Assembly (NCBI GenBank): GCA_036023115.1
Contig: JAYKKT010000087.1
Coordinates: forward strand, 9,766,501-9,830,500
Direction of reading: 5' to 3'
DNA: 64,000 bases
Source: Brasenia schreberi
Lineage: Eukaryota > Streptophyta > Magnoliopsida > Nymphaeales > Cabombaceae
The notes beneath the pieces were generated by a model, which saw nothing but the letters and a program-made list of their open reading frames with translations, was not told the DNA's origin and did no database searches. Of the stretch, positions 46,707 to 58,459 are shown in pieces (the first letter of the stretch is position 1; every line of letters begins with the position of its first letter). The translations under genes were made by a program, and so were the position numbers.

Positions 46707-48060
46707 ATATTTGATTTCACGTTATTCTTTCTTGGTAATAAGTCAATATGTACAACACTTGAGGCTACTTTTCCAGGGTGAAACAGGAGATTCTACATAG
46801 ATTGCTCGAAATGCCGAGTTGTGTGTCACGGTTCCACAATGAAGTTTGTGCCTCATCGACATTCGGAACCTCTCACTCTTCCTGCAGATAAGGTACATTG
46901 AATGACTCTGAGATTGCTTTTGATATGCTCTTCATGATTTATGTTACAAAATTTGACACGTTTTTGTTCAATGGACTAGATAAACTGTTTCATGATATTG
47001 AGAAACTCTTATGCTTTACAAAGGTGAAGGAAGACCATGCTCTGTACAGCTATGTGTCAGACCCGTCTATGAGCTAATCGTCATTGACATCTGGTATATG
47101 TTGTCATAGATTTGATTGTTATTCGGCATCTGTGTTGAATTTGACTTTTGACAATATTATGCTCCGATGAACGTCAATGGCATATGAATCGATTCTATCT
47201 GCCAAAATCTGGATGTTCAGTGAACGCAGGGCAGCATTTTTTGAGGAATCATTTGGAAACTCGGTGCATGCTTTTGTTTTAGATTCATTGGACTTGCTGG
47301 TGCTGCTTATTCAGTTCGTCCTAGTCTTCTCTCGACTTACAGGTTTCTACTCTGGTTAACGCTGCTTTTTCTTTCATTTTGTATTGGGCTCGAGTTTGTA
47401 TATGTATTTTTCTCAAATTTAATGATTGAAGATCTTATAGCAGTGATTTACTTTTTGGGATGCACTAATTGTTGTTTAATACGCACTTCTGTATTATGTT
47501 TCAGGAAATTAGTTGTACATAGGAATCATATGTTCTTGTAAGTTCAGCTTATTCCAACTTCTTCCCCTGTATAAAATAGCAAGAATCTATTTAAGTTGAA
47601 TGTATTAAGCAAAAGTACGTAGTGGGCCACTTATTCCTTTAAGCTGTTTAATATTACATTTAAGTGCCTGTTGATTTTTATGCATCTCAAATAGTTCCGC
47701 GATGCTGAAGGTGACAGTTTTCTCCTATCTCCAAACGTATCCCTCTTCATATGCTGCCCTTTTCAATTTACAAGATTGCAAAAAAGAAACAAGGACATCT
47801 CAGCTTCCATTACTTCTGTCAGCCAAGGTTTGGCTGGTTTCTGAAGCTTATGCTTAAAATCTTTCAGAAACAAGTTGGTTGAATGAAGGAAACGTCCTAA
47901 GCTTGGTTCTCGCCAAGAGGCAGAGTGTACCCCATGCACCTCCTAATCTGAACTTCACGAGGAGAAGATGTTTTCTGGATTAAACTTGATCCTCGAGAGG
48001 CAGTTTGCAGATGTATAAAGCGCCTCTTGCTTTTTTATATTTGTTGTTCAAATGGGGAGC
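46707..48060. other. Spacer without supported genes
   Basis: No domain recognised. Short ORFs only. Confidence 0.4.
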
Positions 48061-48136
48061 CAATGCACAACCCCGGTATCAAACTCACGACCTTCAACTT
48101 GTGGGTTGGCATACTAGCCAGGTGAGCTATTGCTCG
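48061..48136 (-). repeat. tRNA-derived SINE-like remnant
   Basis: On the minus strand it contains AGCTCACCTGGCTAGTATGC (box A-like), then CACAAGTTGAAGGTCGTGAG and TTTGATACC (box B-like), matching the copy at 42881. Confidence 0.6.
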
Positions 48137-49490
48137 TCTTGTAGCAGTTCTTTCCTTGTCACAATGCAAGTGCTTGCTGCTGTATGAAAAAAGATAATCG
48201 ATGAAGCTTGCTGCTGGTCATGAAATAGTGGAAAATCACTTGTTAGTCCATATCCTATTATCTTGCCTTGTACCATAAAGTATCGAATGATACATTATTT
48301 GTACCATACTATATGCTACATTATGCTACTTTACAACCTTAGGTTCTTTGATCCTTTGTCAAGAATATATTTTGGCGATATCGCATGAATCTTAGAATTG
48401 CCTTCAATGATACATCCAAACAAAGAAACTAGACCCTTGTGAAGAAAGAGAAGTGAATCTGAACATCAAAACAGGCATGAAAGTGGGCACTGCTTTGTTC
48501 CAACCCTTCCTCTTTCAATACGGGACAGTTCAGTGACTAAGCACATTGTCCCAACCCTTCATCCTTTTTGGTTCCAGACCAACCTTTTCTTCAAAAACCA
48601 TTTTACAGATCTTGTATTTCCTTCTTATACTTAGAAGAACAGAAGAATATATTAAATAGCATTGGTAACAGCAAAATTTTGAGCATTTTTATGTCACAAA
48701 TCAACGAGATCACCTTTACGAAAGTTAATAAACCTGGTATCAGTGTTGTGAGTATTGATACAGAATCCCTATGATAAAAATTCAATAACACGTGTTGTAC
48801 TTTTCTTCGCAAAAGTTGTAATACAGTATGGTAAACCTACACGTGTATGGTACATACTCATATTTACAATACGGACTGATATACCCCCGCATCCTACGAG
48901 ATAGATCGATAAAGAGGCACCAAAGATACATAGGTAGTAGTGAAATTTCAATTCTGCTTGATTTGTTTGAATACGTATTATATGTGCACAGTGATAAGCA
49001 CAAGGGTTAGCTCTGAGCTGTGATCCTGCTTCCCAGTGGCTCTACGTTTGGGCAAGGTGGGGCAGTCGGCCCACTCGAAAAATTGAGAAATGTAGTTTCA
49101 CATTGCGCAAATTCGTGAAAAGTTGAGGACTGCATGGCACAGAATTATGCCATCCTTCTCCGATATATACTGAAAATTGATGATCACCAATGGATCGTAT
49201 ATGAAGGAGCACAGTGACTTCGTACGAGGCTATATATAATACATATACATATGTATATGTTTGTATCGGCTTCCCTGCCTGGCTCGTTAGATGCCAGGGC
49301 TAATGTCTGCAAACATAAAAAATTTAGCAGCCAATTTAAAATATAGATATTGTAGGGCCCAAACTTGCATTTGACATAATATATGCGGCTAAACGTAAAT
49401 ACCGCTTAAACGAAGCCGGATACCGTTCCCGAGACTCTCATCGACTCGTTAATCTTCAAAATCGTCAAACGAGGGAAAATGATGCGTCAC
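48137..49490. other. Spacer upstream of APC5
   Basis: No gene recognised. A single hAT-like terminal phrase (CAGTGTTGTGAGTATTG) occurs at about 48740, without a matching second end. Confidence 0.4.
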
Positions 49491-49498
49491 ATTCCCGC
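49491..49498 (+). promoter_or_regulatory. Candidate E2F site upstream of APC5
   Basis: ATTCCCGC fits the E2F consensus WTTSSCSS and lies 25-32 bp before the APC5 ATG in a TATA-less, CG-containing stretch. Many plant cell-cycle genes carry such sites; occupancy is inference. Confidence 0.4.
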
Positions 49499-49522
49499 GC
49501 ATTCTCTCTCATAGGGCGCGCG

Positions 49523-52500
49523 ATGGAGGTGTACTGGAAGCCGGCATCGGCGTTGAGAGTCACGCCGCACAAGGTCACAGTATGCGTTCTCATCCAATTG
49601 TACGCTACTCCGGCGTCGGAGCCCTTTCCATTTCCCTTCTCCACCGTCGCGGAGCACAATCGCTTCGCTATCTTCTTGATCTCACTTATCAAGGTCATCC
49701 TTCTCAAACCCTAAATTCATGTTTCCACATTTTTTTCCGTAACAAATTCGTCTCACGTTTTGCTATTGGTCCTTGGTTTTTTCGTCCACACTAAAAATGG
49801 TCAGCTTTTTCTTAAAATGCAATTGTGGGTTGTTTTTATGTAGTTACTGTTTCAGTCTGATGCTTCACCATCATTGTAAAGGTATTAGCTGCAATAAGAA
49901 AGTGTCAACTTTTTGGATGTTTATTTGGTGCATTTAGTCTTGAAAATGCATGTCCTGTTTGAACGTAACTGTGGGTTTAGGCATGCGTTGAAAGGAATTT
50001 ACATAATACGATGGAGGGAACGCATTTGAAGTTTTGGTAGAATGTCTTCCACTCTATTAGAGCGCTATTTGTATAAACTCTCAAGAACTCATTGAGCGTG
50101 AGATTGGTGATGCTAACTATCATTTCCCATCTCCAGCTCTTGGAAGTTACGGTATGGATGCATAATTGCCATGCTTTTGTTCCTGTTGGGACCTGAGAAG
50201 GCGAGAAATCTAGACAGAGGATTTGGTTGATAATTCAAGCAAGCATTCATGATAAAACAATGAATAAGTTATTGCATTGATTTGATTTTCAGTACCTCTA
50301 CTTAGTGTTGTTCGACGCCTATCATATCATGTATCGTTTTAGTCCACGATACACATCATATCGTATCGCCTCATATATTTTTTTAATACCAATTTTTTTG
50401 AAAAGAAAAGCACAAAAATTCCGGAAAAATCATGATAATTGAAAACAATTCATATAAAGCATAAGTTGAGTACATATTCATCAATCACCATTCGATTTTC
50501 AATGTATAAAGCATTTGAGCAATAAATCCTTAAGGAAATTACAACTTTCATTATTGATTACATATTATAGTTGAGGATCAACTCAATAATCTTTATCTTC
50601 TTCTTATTTAAGATAATCACCACCTTCATCTTTAAAATCAAAATCATCATCCCCTTGATGTTGTTTCACTCCTTCCAAAATATTCTATTTAATGTCTTCC
50701 TTAAATAATCTTTATCTTCTTCTTATTTAAGATAATCACCACCTTCATCTTTAAAATCAAAATCATCATCCCTTTGATGTTGTTGCACTCCTTCCAAAAT
50801 ATTCTATTCAATGTCTTTCTTCTATTTTGAGGTAACTCTGAGGTAACTCTGCAAATTGCTGCCACTCATATAAGAAAAATATTATCTTAAAAGGTAGCTT
50901 TTGTTTAACAATACTATATATTGATAAGAAATTAGTTGCAAACCTAGTAGCAACTATATGAAGGAACTCTGCATCATCTGTATATCTCCTTATCATACAT
51001 AATACAAAAGCATGATTATAGATAAATTTTATGATATCTTGACAATACTCAATTGCTGTTTTTACCTTATCCGATGAGATCTAGACAATGGGCTACACAT
51101 AGTATCCAATAAAAAGTCATATAAGTATCGGCTAACTCCTTTCCTGCTACTTTATAGTTAGCTGCATTATCTGTAATTAATTGGACTACGTTCTCAAGCC
51201 CAACCTCCAATATCACCTTATCAAAGTTTTGCCTTATAACTTTTGTAATATGTTGCTCCTCTAATATGTCTAGAGATCTTAAAAATATAAGTCTTTTAGG
51301 ACAATAAATAAGGAAGTTTAAGAAAGTCTTTCCTCGCATGTCTGTCCATTCTTCTATCATGATAGTGCATCCCGTCTCCTTCCATATCTCTCTCAAAGTC
51401 GAATAATACTCTGGACTTCAAGGATAAACTTATATAATAGTTTTCCCCTCAACTTTTGATAAGATGGCATCTTATATTCTGGACCAATATTAGGAATGAC
51501 ATCTGTTATTGCTTTAGAATAAAAATAATTTGTTGCATTAAATGTAACACATGCATCAGAAAATCATCTCTCTAATGAAAGATCTGTCTTTTCATGCAAT
51601 TGCTTTGAAGTCATAGTAACACGAATTCCTTGTTGAGCACTAGGTATAGTACTAAGAGGAAAAATGACTGTATGCCCAAAAAAGATAGTCCTTCCTCTTA
51701 TACCACTTCCAACCTCTTTAAGAACTCTCTTTCCTCTAGTTGGCAGTCGAGAACTACTATCTGTCCTAGTATCAAAAGGGATGCTACCAATCTTTATATC
51801 ATCCTTTTGTTGTCTCTTCTCAACTACACTCTTAATCATCTGTAAACATTTTCATTCAATGACTTCTGACACTTTCCTAACCTTGCCCATGCAAGGAATA
51901 ACTTCTTTTCTAGTACCTTGTAGGTGATGTTAAATTCCACTACTAATTATCTTCTCACAAAAAACACATTTGATTTTCAATTTATTTCTCTCGAGTGCTA
52001 TACCCCACTGTCATGCCATATCATTAGACAAAGATTGGGAGTCCCTAACACCCCTTTCTGCTATCACTTCAATCTTAATAAACCTGAAAATAAAAGCACT
52101 TCATAAACTACCAAAACAATCAAATAGAGTGTCTCCCACTTCACAAATATAACGAAAGGATATTCACACACACTTCATATGTTCATGTATTGTCATTAAA
52201 AAAGCAAATAACACAAGAAAACACCAAATACAAAGAGAAAAAATTTAAAAACCCCTATACAACAAGCACCAGAATGTTGGTGTTACCACTAATGGAGTGA
52301 TGGTGGTGTTGGAGACCCTTAAAACTATTGAAGATGCCTCACTCTAACTGGAAGTAACTTTTGAGGGTCGTGAAGACCCAAAACGGAAGACAAAAACCTC
52401 GCAAAAATGTGGGTTTCTGTTCGGCCATGGACCTTTGGGTGTACGATGCGGGAGATACACATTGTATCATGCAATAGAACACAATGTTGTATCTTATACG

Positions 52501-55128
52501 ATATGGTATCGTGTATCGTATGAGACAGTGCAATATGGTCTGAGTTGTATGTTCAATGTAGTTTGATTTTTGAAATAGGTTAGACTCTAAATACTAGAGT
52601 TTGAAAATGATATACCAAAACCAAAAGGAAGCTTTCTGCAGTCATTGGGATCAGATGCATGGATTCTAAGTCGCTCTTAACCTTGATCTTCTGTCATATT
52701 TGCATTTTCCTTTTGATTTAACCATGCAATGAAATAAGGATTTGAATAACTCCCATGGGCACTGGTGACTACAAATCCATGTAACTGACCCACGGTAGCA
52801 TGAGAGAGGGGCTTGATTTGGTTTCTTAAGTTGTGATATTTCAGGACACTTGGTTTATGTTTCTCTAGAACAGGATAAAGATGACTATATGTGATTATAT
52901 TGTTAATTTGTTAAAATTTAAGTTCTGGTCATGGTTTGTTCTGATGCGTTGGTTTCACTTTTCTCCCTTTCCTCTGCACAATTAGTCTGATGCTCATTTA
53001 TATGTAGGCTACTGATAACTTTCTCGAGCAATCACTTGAACGGCTTATTAGGCAACTCAAAGCAGTCACTGGGGAACTTGATGCGTTTATTGCACATCGA
53101 CTAACTGATCGTCTCTCATCTTTTTCTTCCGCTGATGATCTGTTTAACTTTTTCTCTGGGTTGCAAGGTCAGGTTTCTTTTATTTCTATAACTAGTTTTA
53201 ACTTGGGTGTGAGGAACTGAGGATCATTTCATTTGATGGATGTAAGTTTGTCACATACTGGTTTTACAGTTGTTTTCAGCTCTAGTGACATGGAAAATTT
53301 GGAGGATGACCAAATATCATTGGACACAAACAGTATCTTGGGCATGTTTCTTCGACGCTGCATACTTTCGTTCAATATAATGTCATTTGAGGTGAATGTT
53401 GTAGAGCTTTTGTTGTCGGTCCTTTATGTGGTAGACAACATACACATATTGTATGATTTGTATCTTTCTGTTTGCCTGCTTTGAGCATGAAAACATAATA
53501 TGATAAGATGCATACTTATATTTGAATATGAAACTCGTAATTCTTGTTGGCATTTTTTTTGTTGGAAGGCTGGTGAGAGAAACAAATTGGGAGTGACACC
53601 AATAAAGGATAAAATGAGGAAAAATCATTTAGGATGGGTTGGACATATAAAAAGATGACCAAAAGAAGTTCGTTGGACATATAGAAAGACGACTAAAGGA
53701 AGTTCTTGTAAGAAGGTATGAAAACTAGATTGTGAAAATGTTAAAAGAGGAACAGGTAGACCATAAAAGTATTGAAAAGAAACAAGATCTAGCTTATGTT
53801 GAGTTAACTTCTAGCATGACACATGATAGGACTCTGTGAAAACAAAGAATCCATGTAGCCGACCCCATCTAGTATGGTAAAGGCTTAGTTGTTATTGAAA
53901 GGCTGGTGATAATCTGAACCATAGACTTGGCAACTCTGCATTAGTTTGATGACCCAATGGCATTGGATTTTTTTCTTGGGGCCTGACACAAATAACCAAG
54001 TACTCTGACATTCTGTAAATAGCCACTTTGACTATTTCACCCTCTCATGGAAGAGAAACTACTCATGTCTCTGATATACATGGTTTTTTTCACAAGGGCA
54101 TTCGTGGCCATCATGATATGAACTGATTAGTTGAAGATAATATTAGTCAAACAGCAGAAATCCTTACAGAATGTTTGAATACCCTTGCCTTAAGGTCTGT
54201 GCTAGATACTTTGATGATTTCTGTTATTAAAAGGAAGTAACCATATTTTTTTAAGGAAAGTTATTTAAACCTATTTCAATCACATTTTTATGCTTGTTTT
54301 CTCCAAAGCCACTCACTTGTTTTGCATTATTTCATTTTAGACAAGTTCCTCCCTTATCCTTTTTATATGAAATACAGGAAGTACTTAGTAGTTCACTCTG
54401 ACATTGTTTAATTACTGCTACTGACTCCCCAACTTTCAAAAATGTCCTGTAAGGCTGTTCTTGATGCTAAATGCGTATTATCTCATTCTATGTTAATCAT
54501 AAGACAGTATATCCTATGTGGCCTCTAAAGGGAAGGTCTCTTCTTTTCCTGTAACGATTAAAAGATCTAACTTTCATGTTCATATGAAGAATTATCTGAT
54601 AAGTGTTTGCAGGTCATCCTAGTTGTAAAGAGGTCATCAAGTGCCTTAGATTAGATTAGAGTGTTGTGTGTGCTGCATCTTATTGAAGCATATAAATTGA
54701 ATGATTTGTTGTCGCTAATTAACATGTTGATTTGTTTGCACTTATATAACTTGCAACTCAGGGAAATTCCTGCATGTATACACACTTAAAAGATATTGCT
54801 CTTAGTACTGCTGTTTGGCTTAATAACACTGTTCCTGATGTAATGGTTTTAATTTGGCAGGGTGTTTGTCACCTTCAGACTAGTATTGAGGCATATTGTA
54901 AGCAATTTCTGTCTTGCTCTAAATTGTCAAATTACTATAGTCCCATACGGAGAACCTTTTCTGTTTTTGATGCAAATGATCAAAAGAATGAGGCAAAGTT
55001 GTCCAGTCATGGGAACATAAGGCTTGGAAGTATTGTGCCTGATCACCTACTTGAAATAGAAGTCGGAAGGCGTGCTAGTAAACTGATGAGAAGCCAAGGT
55101 TGTAGTTCTCTCTTTGGCACAACCGAAG
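49523..55128 (+). CDS. APC5: Anaphase-promoting complex subunit 5, 5' exons (gene continues beyond the window)
   Basis: Four exons encode the N-terminal ~240 aa of APC5, a TPR-containing scaffold subunit of the APC/C ubiquitin ligase that drives mitotic exit. Exons: 49523-49693, 53008-53167, 53270-53391 and 54861-55128. Introns are GT-AG with phases 0, 1 and 0. Exon 1 has LRVTPHKVTVCVLIQLYA and FPFPFSTVAEHNRFAIFLIS; exon 2 has LTDRLSSFSSADDLFNFF; exons 3-4 join as GMFLRRCILSFNIMSFEGVC. All follow the Arabidopsis APC5 sequence as recalled. Exon 4 may end at 55098 or 55128; both leave phase 1. The remaining ~650 aa are not in the window, so intron 4 is at least 8.9 kb. Introns 1, 3 and 4 carry transposons. 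The exons themselves look intact. Confidence 0.9.
50303..52546 (-). mobile_element. Decayed hAT transposon with transposase remnants, in APC5 intron 1
   Basis: The left end, TAGTGTTGTTCG, matches the termini of the short elements at 29568 and 55883; the right end near 52546 is diverged and no target duplication was found. Minus-strand coding pieces follow hAT transposase order: a BED finger near 52000-51900 (KCVFCEK with a downstream HH), a linker (51839-51564), the DUF659/catalytic region at 51396-51067 (GCTIMIEEWTDMRGKTFLNF, VQLITDNAANY, CVAHCLDLIG), and part of the next region (50996-50808, VATRFATNF). Stops and frameshifts interrupt it and the C-terminal dimerisation domain is missing. 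Confidence 0.83.
50585..50822 (+). repeat. 119-bp tandem duplication inside the hAT
   Basis: AATAATCTTTATCTTCTTCT begins at 50585 and again at 50704; the 119-bp units are nearly identical. Confidence 0.92.
53577..53898 (+). mobile_element. 5'-truncated RTE LINE in APC5 intron 3
   Basis: A 322-bp plus-strand copy of the RTE 3' end, ending CTTAGTTGTTATTG. It is flanked by an exact 11-bp target duplication, AAGGCTGGTGA, at 53566-53576 and 53899-53909. It corresponds to the C-terminal coding part from about [13 protein letters not shown] onward, with stops, and includes an internal repeat of the GTTGGACATATAAAAAG phrase. Confidence 0.9.
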
Positions 55129-55493
55129 GTATCATCATTTTATGTTCTTTCTGATCCCGATGAGACTTCTCATTCATGAAGAAAAGGGTTAATATTCTTG
55201 GAAAATAAAAAAGCTTTTCTTTTCTGTTTCCTCTAGTTAGACATTATTTGTAATTCAAAAAGTCAAATATTTATGCCATAATTGTGTTACAACCAAATAA
55301 ATAGCATCTTGTTTGGGAAACCTCACATAAAGAAGGATGATCATGAGGCATGTAAAAGCTATAGTTAGTCACCTGGATCGGTATATACTGGAACCCCCAT
55401 TGGGAAAACAGTTCCACAGGGAAAGATTATATAATCTTTTAGTTTTCTGTACTAAGAGAGTCATTTGGGACTGCAAAATTCTTACCAACAACT

Positions 55494-57043
55494 ACAACTA
55501 AGCCTTTTTCCTTACTAGATGGAGTCGGCTACATGGATTCTTTGTTTCCACCAAGCCCTATCATGTGCCATATTGGCAGTTAACTCAACATAAGCTAGAT
55601 CATTCTTTATTGTTTCTTTCCAGCACTTATGTGGTCTTCCTCTTTCTCTTTTAACATTTTCACAATCTAGTTTTTTATACCTTCTTATTAGGGCTTCCTT
55701 TGGTCGTCTTTCTACATGTCCAAACCATCTTAAACGATTTTCTCTCTTTATCCTCTATTGGTGTCACTCTCAATTTGTTTCTAATAACCTCATTATGTAT
55801 ACGGCCTTTCCTTGTGTGACTACTCATCCATCTCAAATTCTTCATTTCTGCAATGAATATCTATTGCACTTGATGATTAATTCAGTGTTATCCATATTGT
55901 GGGACTCCACGATACGATACATTATGGTGTATCCTATTAGATAACTTATCATTATGTATACGTCCTAAGCCTTTATAAAAGGCTTGTTGGCCGAACAAAA
56001 TCTCATGTTTTTACGGGGTTTCTTACTTTCATTTGTGCCTTCCAGTTGCTCCAAGGTGACTTTAAGTTAAGGTGAGCCATCTCCAACGATTTTCAAGTGT
56101 CTCCAACGCTACCATCAAGCTAGCAATGACAACACCGAGTCACCGACAATACGGTGGTTGTGGTATTACTTTTTTTCGTTTTTTCTTTGTGTATTTGGTA
56201 TTTTCTTATGTTATTTATTTTTCTTTTTTGAATGATAATATATAAAGTGCGTGGATATCTTTTCGTTATATTTGTGAAGTGGGAGACATTCGTGAGTGTT
56301 TTGGTTGTTTATGAAGTGAAGATTGAGGGTTGATGAAGTGAAAATTGAATGGTTATTGATGAATACTTACTTAACTTGAATTATATGAATTGTTTAGAAT
56401 TGTGATGATTTTTCATGATTTTTTTTTTTTAATTTTAAAAAAAATTAGTATTAAAAAATTATATAGTGCGATACGATACATATCGTATCGTGGACCAAAA
56501 CAATATACAATACGAACAACACTGGATTAACTATCCAATACACAACCATAACACATACCAACTCTAATTACTGTGCTATACTATTTACCTTTCAATTTTA
56601 ATGGTATCTCCTTGTCATATAAAATTCTGGATGCCCTTCTCTATTCTAACCAACCAGCATTAATTCTATGTGTAACATCTCCATTAATTTTTTCATCACT
56701 CTTAAAAACTGACCCTAGGTATTTAAAACTTTTCTTTTGAGAGATGTAATGTATGCCAATCTTAATTTCTAATATATTCTAAGTAGCTAAATAATCAAAC
56801 TTACATTCCATATATTCTGTCTTTATTCTACTAAGTCGGACGTCTTTACTTTCTAATGTTTCTCTCCATAGTTCTAATTTCCAATTAACTTTTTCCTTAT
56901 ACTCATCCCTTAGCACAATATCATCTGCAAATAACACACCAATGTACTTCATCTTGAATATGTTTTGTCAACTCACCAAGGTAATTCATCTGCAAATAAC
57001 TCATCTTGAATAACATACACAATATCATCTGCAAATGCATACG
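55494..57043 (-). mobile_element. 5'-truncated RTE LINE in APC5 intron 4, split by a hAT
   Basis: About 900 bp of RTE 3' sequence on the minus strand, interrupted by 642 bp at 55883-56524. The flanks TCTTACCAACAACT (55480-55493) and TCTTACCAATAACT (57044-57057) match at 13 of 14 positions and are the likely target duplication. The last 100 bp at the truncated 5' end contains short scrambled repeats of CATCTGCAAATAAC. Confidence 0.88.
55883..56524 (+). mobile_element. Non-autonomous hAT, 642 bp, nested in the RTE
   Basis: Termini CAGTGTT (left) and AACACTG (right) are perfect 7-bp inverted repeats with longer imperfect similarity. The 8-bp target duplication is GATTAATT (55875-55882) and GATTAACT (56525-56532). 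RTE sequence resumes exactly on both sides. The interior resembles the element at 29568 and the right part of the hAT at 50303. No transposase. Confidence 0.9.
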
Positions 57044-57608
57044 TCTTACCAATAACTCAAATTCTTAGAAAAGTAAGAAGCAAAAAGGCTATAGCAAAGT
57101 TGAGCGCCTAAGCTCAATTTAGACGGTTTGTTGGACAGGTTGACAAAATATTATGGACGATAGTTTTGAGAATGAATAAGATAATCTTTGATGTATTCTG
57201 ACAAAAGAAGTTCAAAAGCTCTTGCAAATGATCCAGCTTTCACAACAGACCTAAACATTTTAGATTGATTAGCATTTCATCATGTTGGGAGTAGAAGCAG
57301 ATAGATGAATGTGGCTAAGCAATCTCCTGAACTGTGCAATGTAAAAACACATTTGTAGGGAGAATTCTGCCTTAGAGTGAAGACCTGCAATTAGGGAGGT
57401 TGAATCAAAAGAGAGTTTGTCAGCTTGAGTAACAAATGTTGGTGAGAAATCCAATGCCCCCAAAACATCAATCCAGACGGAATCTGTCATTATTGCCATA
57501 AGTGGCAGATGTATTAAAATAAGTGTTGCTCAGAGGCCCACATTGTACAATGAGAAGTGCGCTGGCCATGTTTTAAGAGGTACAACTTGAGGGAAACTGG
57601 GAAAGTAT
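57044..57608. other. APC5 intron 4 sequence between transposons
   Basis: A minus-strand ORF at 57269-57499 (76 codons) has fairly normal composition, but I recognise no domain and it opposes APC5. No missing APC5 exon was found here. Confidence 0.4.
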
Positions 57609-57936
57609 TGTTAAAGATTGGTTGTTATAATGTGTTATGAGTTAATTAGATGTAATGTGTCAACTAGAAGTCTTTATGCGTCTTATTGTAATGTCGTTTT
57701 GTGTCTATTATATGTTATGTCCATTTAGTAGTAATTAGGAATGATTAGGGGTAATTTAGGAATTCAAGTTAGAAGGGTTATAAATAGGTAGATTAGGGTT
57801 AAGTGAAGTAATAAGAGAGAGAGGCTGTACGGCTGCACAGTGTGGGCGTTTTCTGCGTTTTGGGGCAGATTGGAGGAATGCCTTCAACTGTTAATATTTG
57901 TAAGTTATTTACTCTCAATCAATGCTATTATTTTCA
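57609..57936 (+). repeat. Copia 5' LTR
   Basis: Starts TGTTAAAGATTG and ends ATTTTCA (TG...CA), 328 bp, with the PBS 3 nt beyond. A TATAAATA motif lies near 57780. The partner LTR lies outside the window, so age cannot be estimated. Confidence 0.82.
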
Positions 57937-57939
57937 ATA

Positions 57940-57951
57940 TGGTATCAGAGC
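57940..57951 (+). other. Copia primer-binding site
   Basis: TGGTATCAGAGC, complementary to initiator Met-tRNA, identical to that of the Copia derivative at 4320-7337. Confidence 0.9.
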
Positions 57952-58459
57952 GTATGAGGCGAGTAAATCCACTGTTTTTCTGATTGAAACGAAAAAATAT
58001 TGTTTTGGAGAATTGATTTAAAGTTTTAGGAAGAAATTAACCTGTAAATATTTGTTGAAAGGGTAGGCAACAACCACCACAATGGAATGTTTTTTTGGCA
58101 GTCCTTAATCATATTCAAGGGGGCAGATCTGAACGTTGTTATTGTTCAGTTCTGTTTGTCAAATTTTTGTTGGAGTCGATTTTATCATATAGTTGACAGT
58201 GGCCAGTTGTTTTATTGGTTGTTCATATGTGTTAGCAGTCATCCGTTTCCATTTCTGCGCATTAGTGATCAACGACATCATTTATTGATTTGCTTGGACA
58301 GCTTTTTGTTCATTGGAATCTATATCTATCAAAGTGAAAACAGAAGATTAAATAAGGTCGATTGATTCAGTCCATAGACATTTCTTGGACATTCTACACG
58401 GTGTGTTAAAATCATACGCATTTAAACATTTTTTTGAGTCCTTATTCGAACTTGCATAT

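Noticed and set aside
48720..49010. hAT-like terminus CAGTGTTGTGAGTATTG
   Set aside because: No inverted partner or 8-bp duplication found within about 400 bp.
57269..57499. 76-codon minus-strand ORF in APC5 intron 4
   Set aside because: Reasonable composition but no domain, no promoter, and antisense to APC5.
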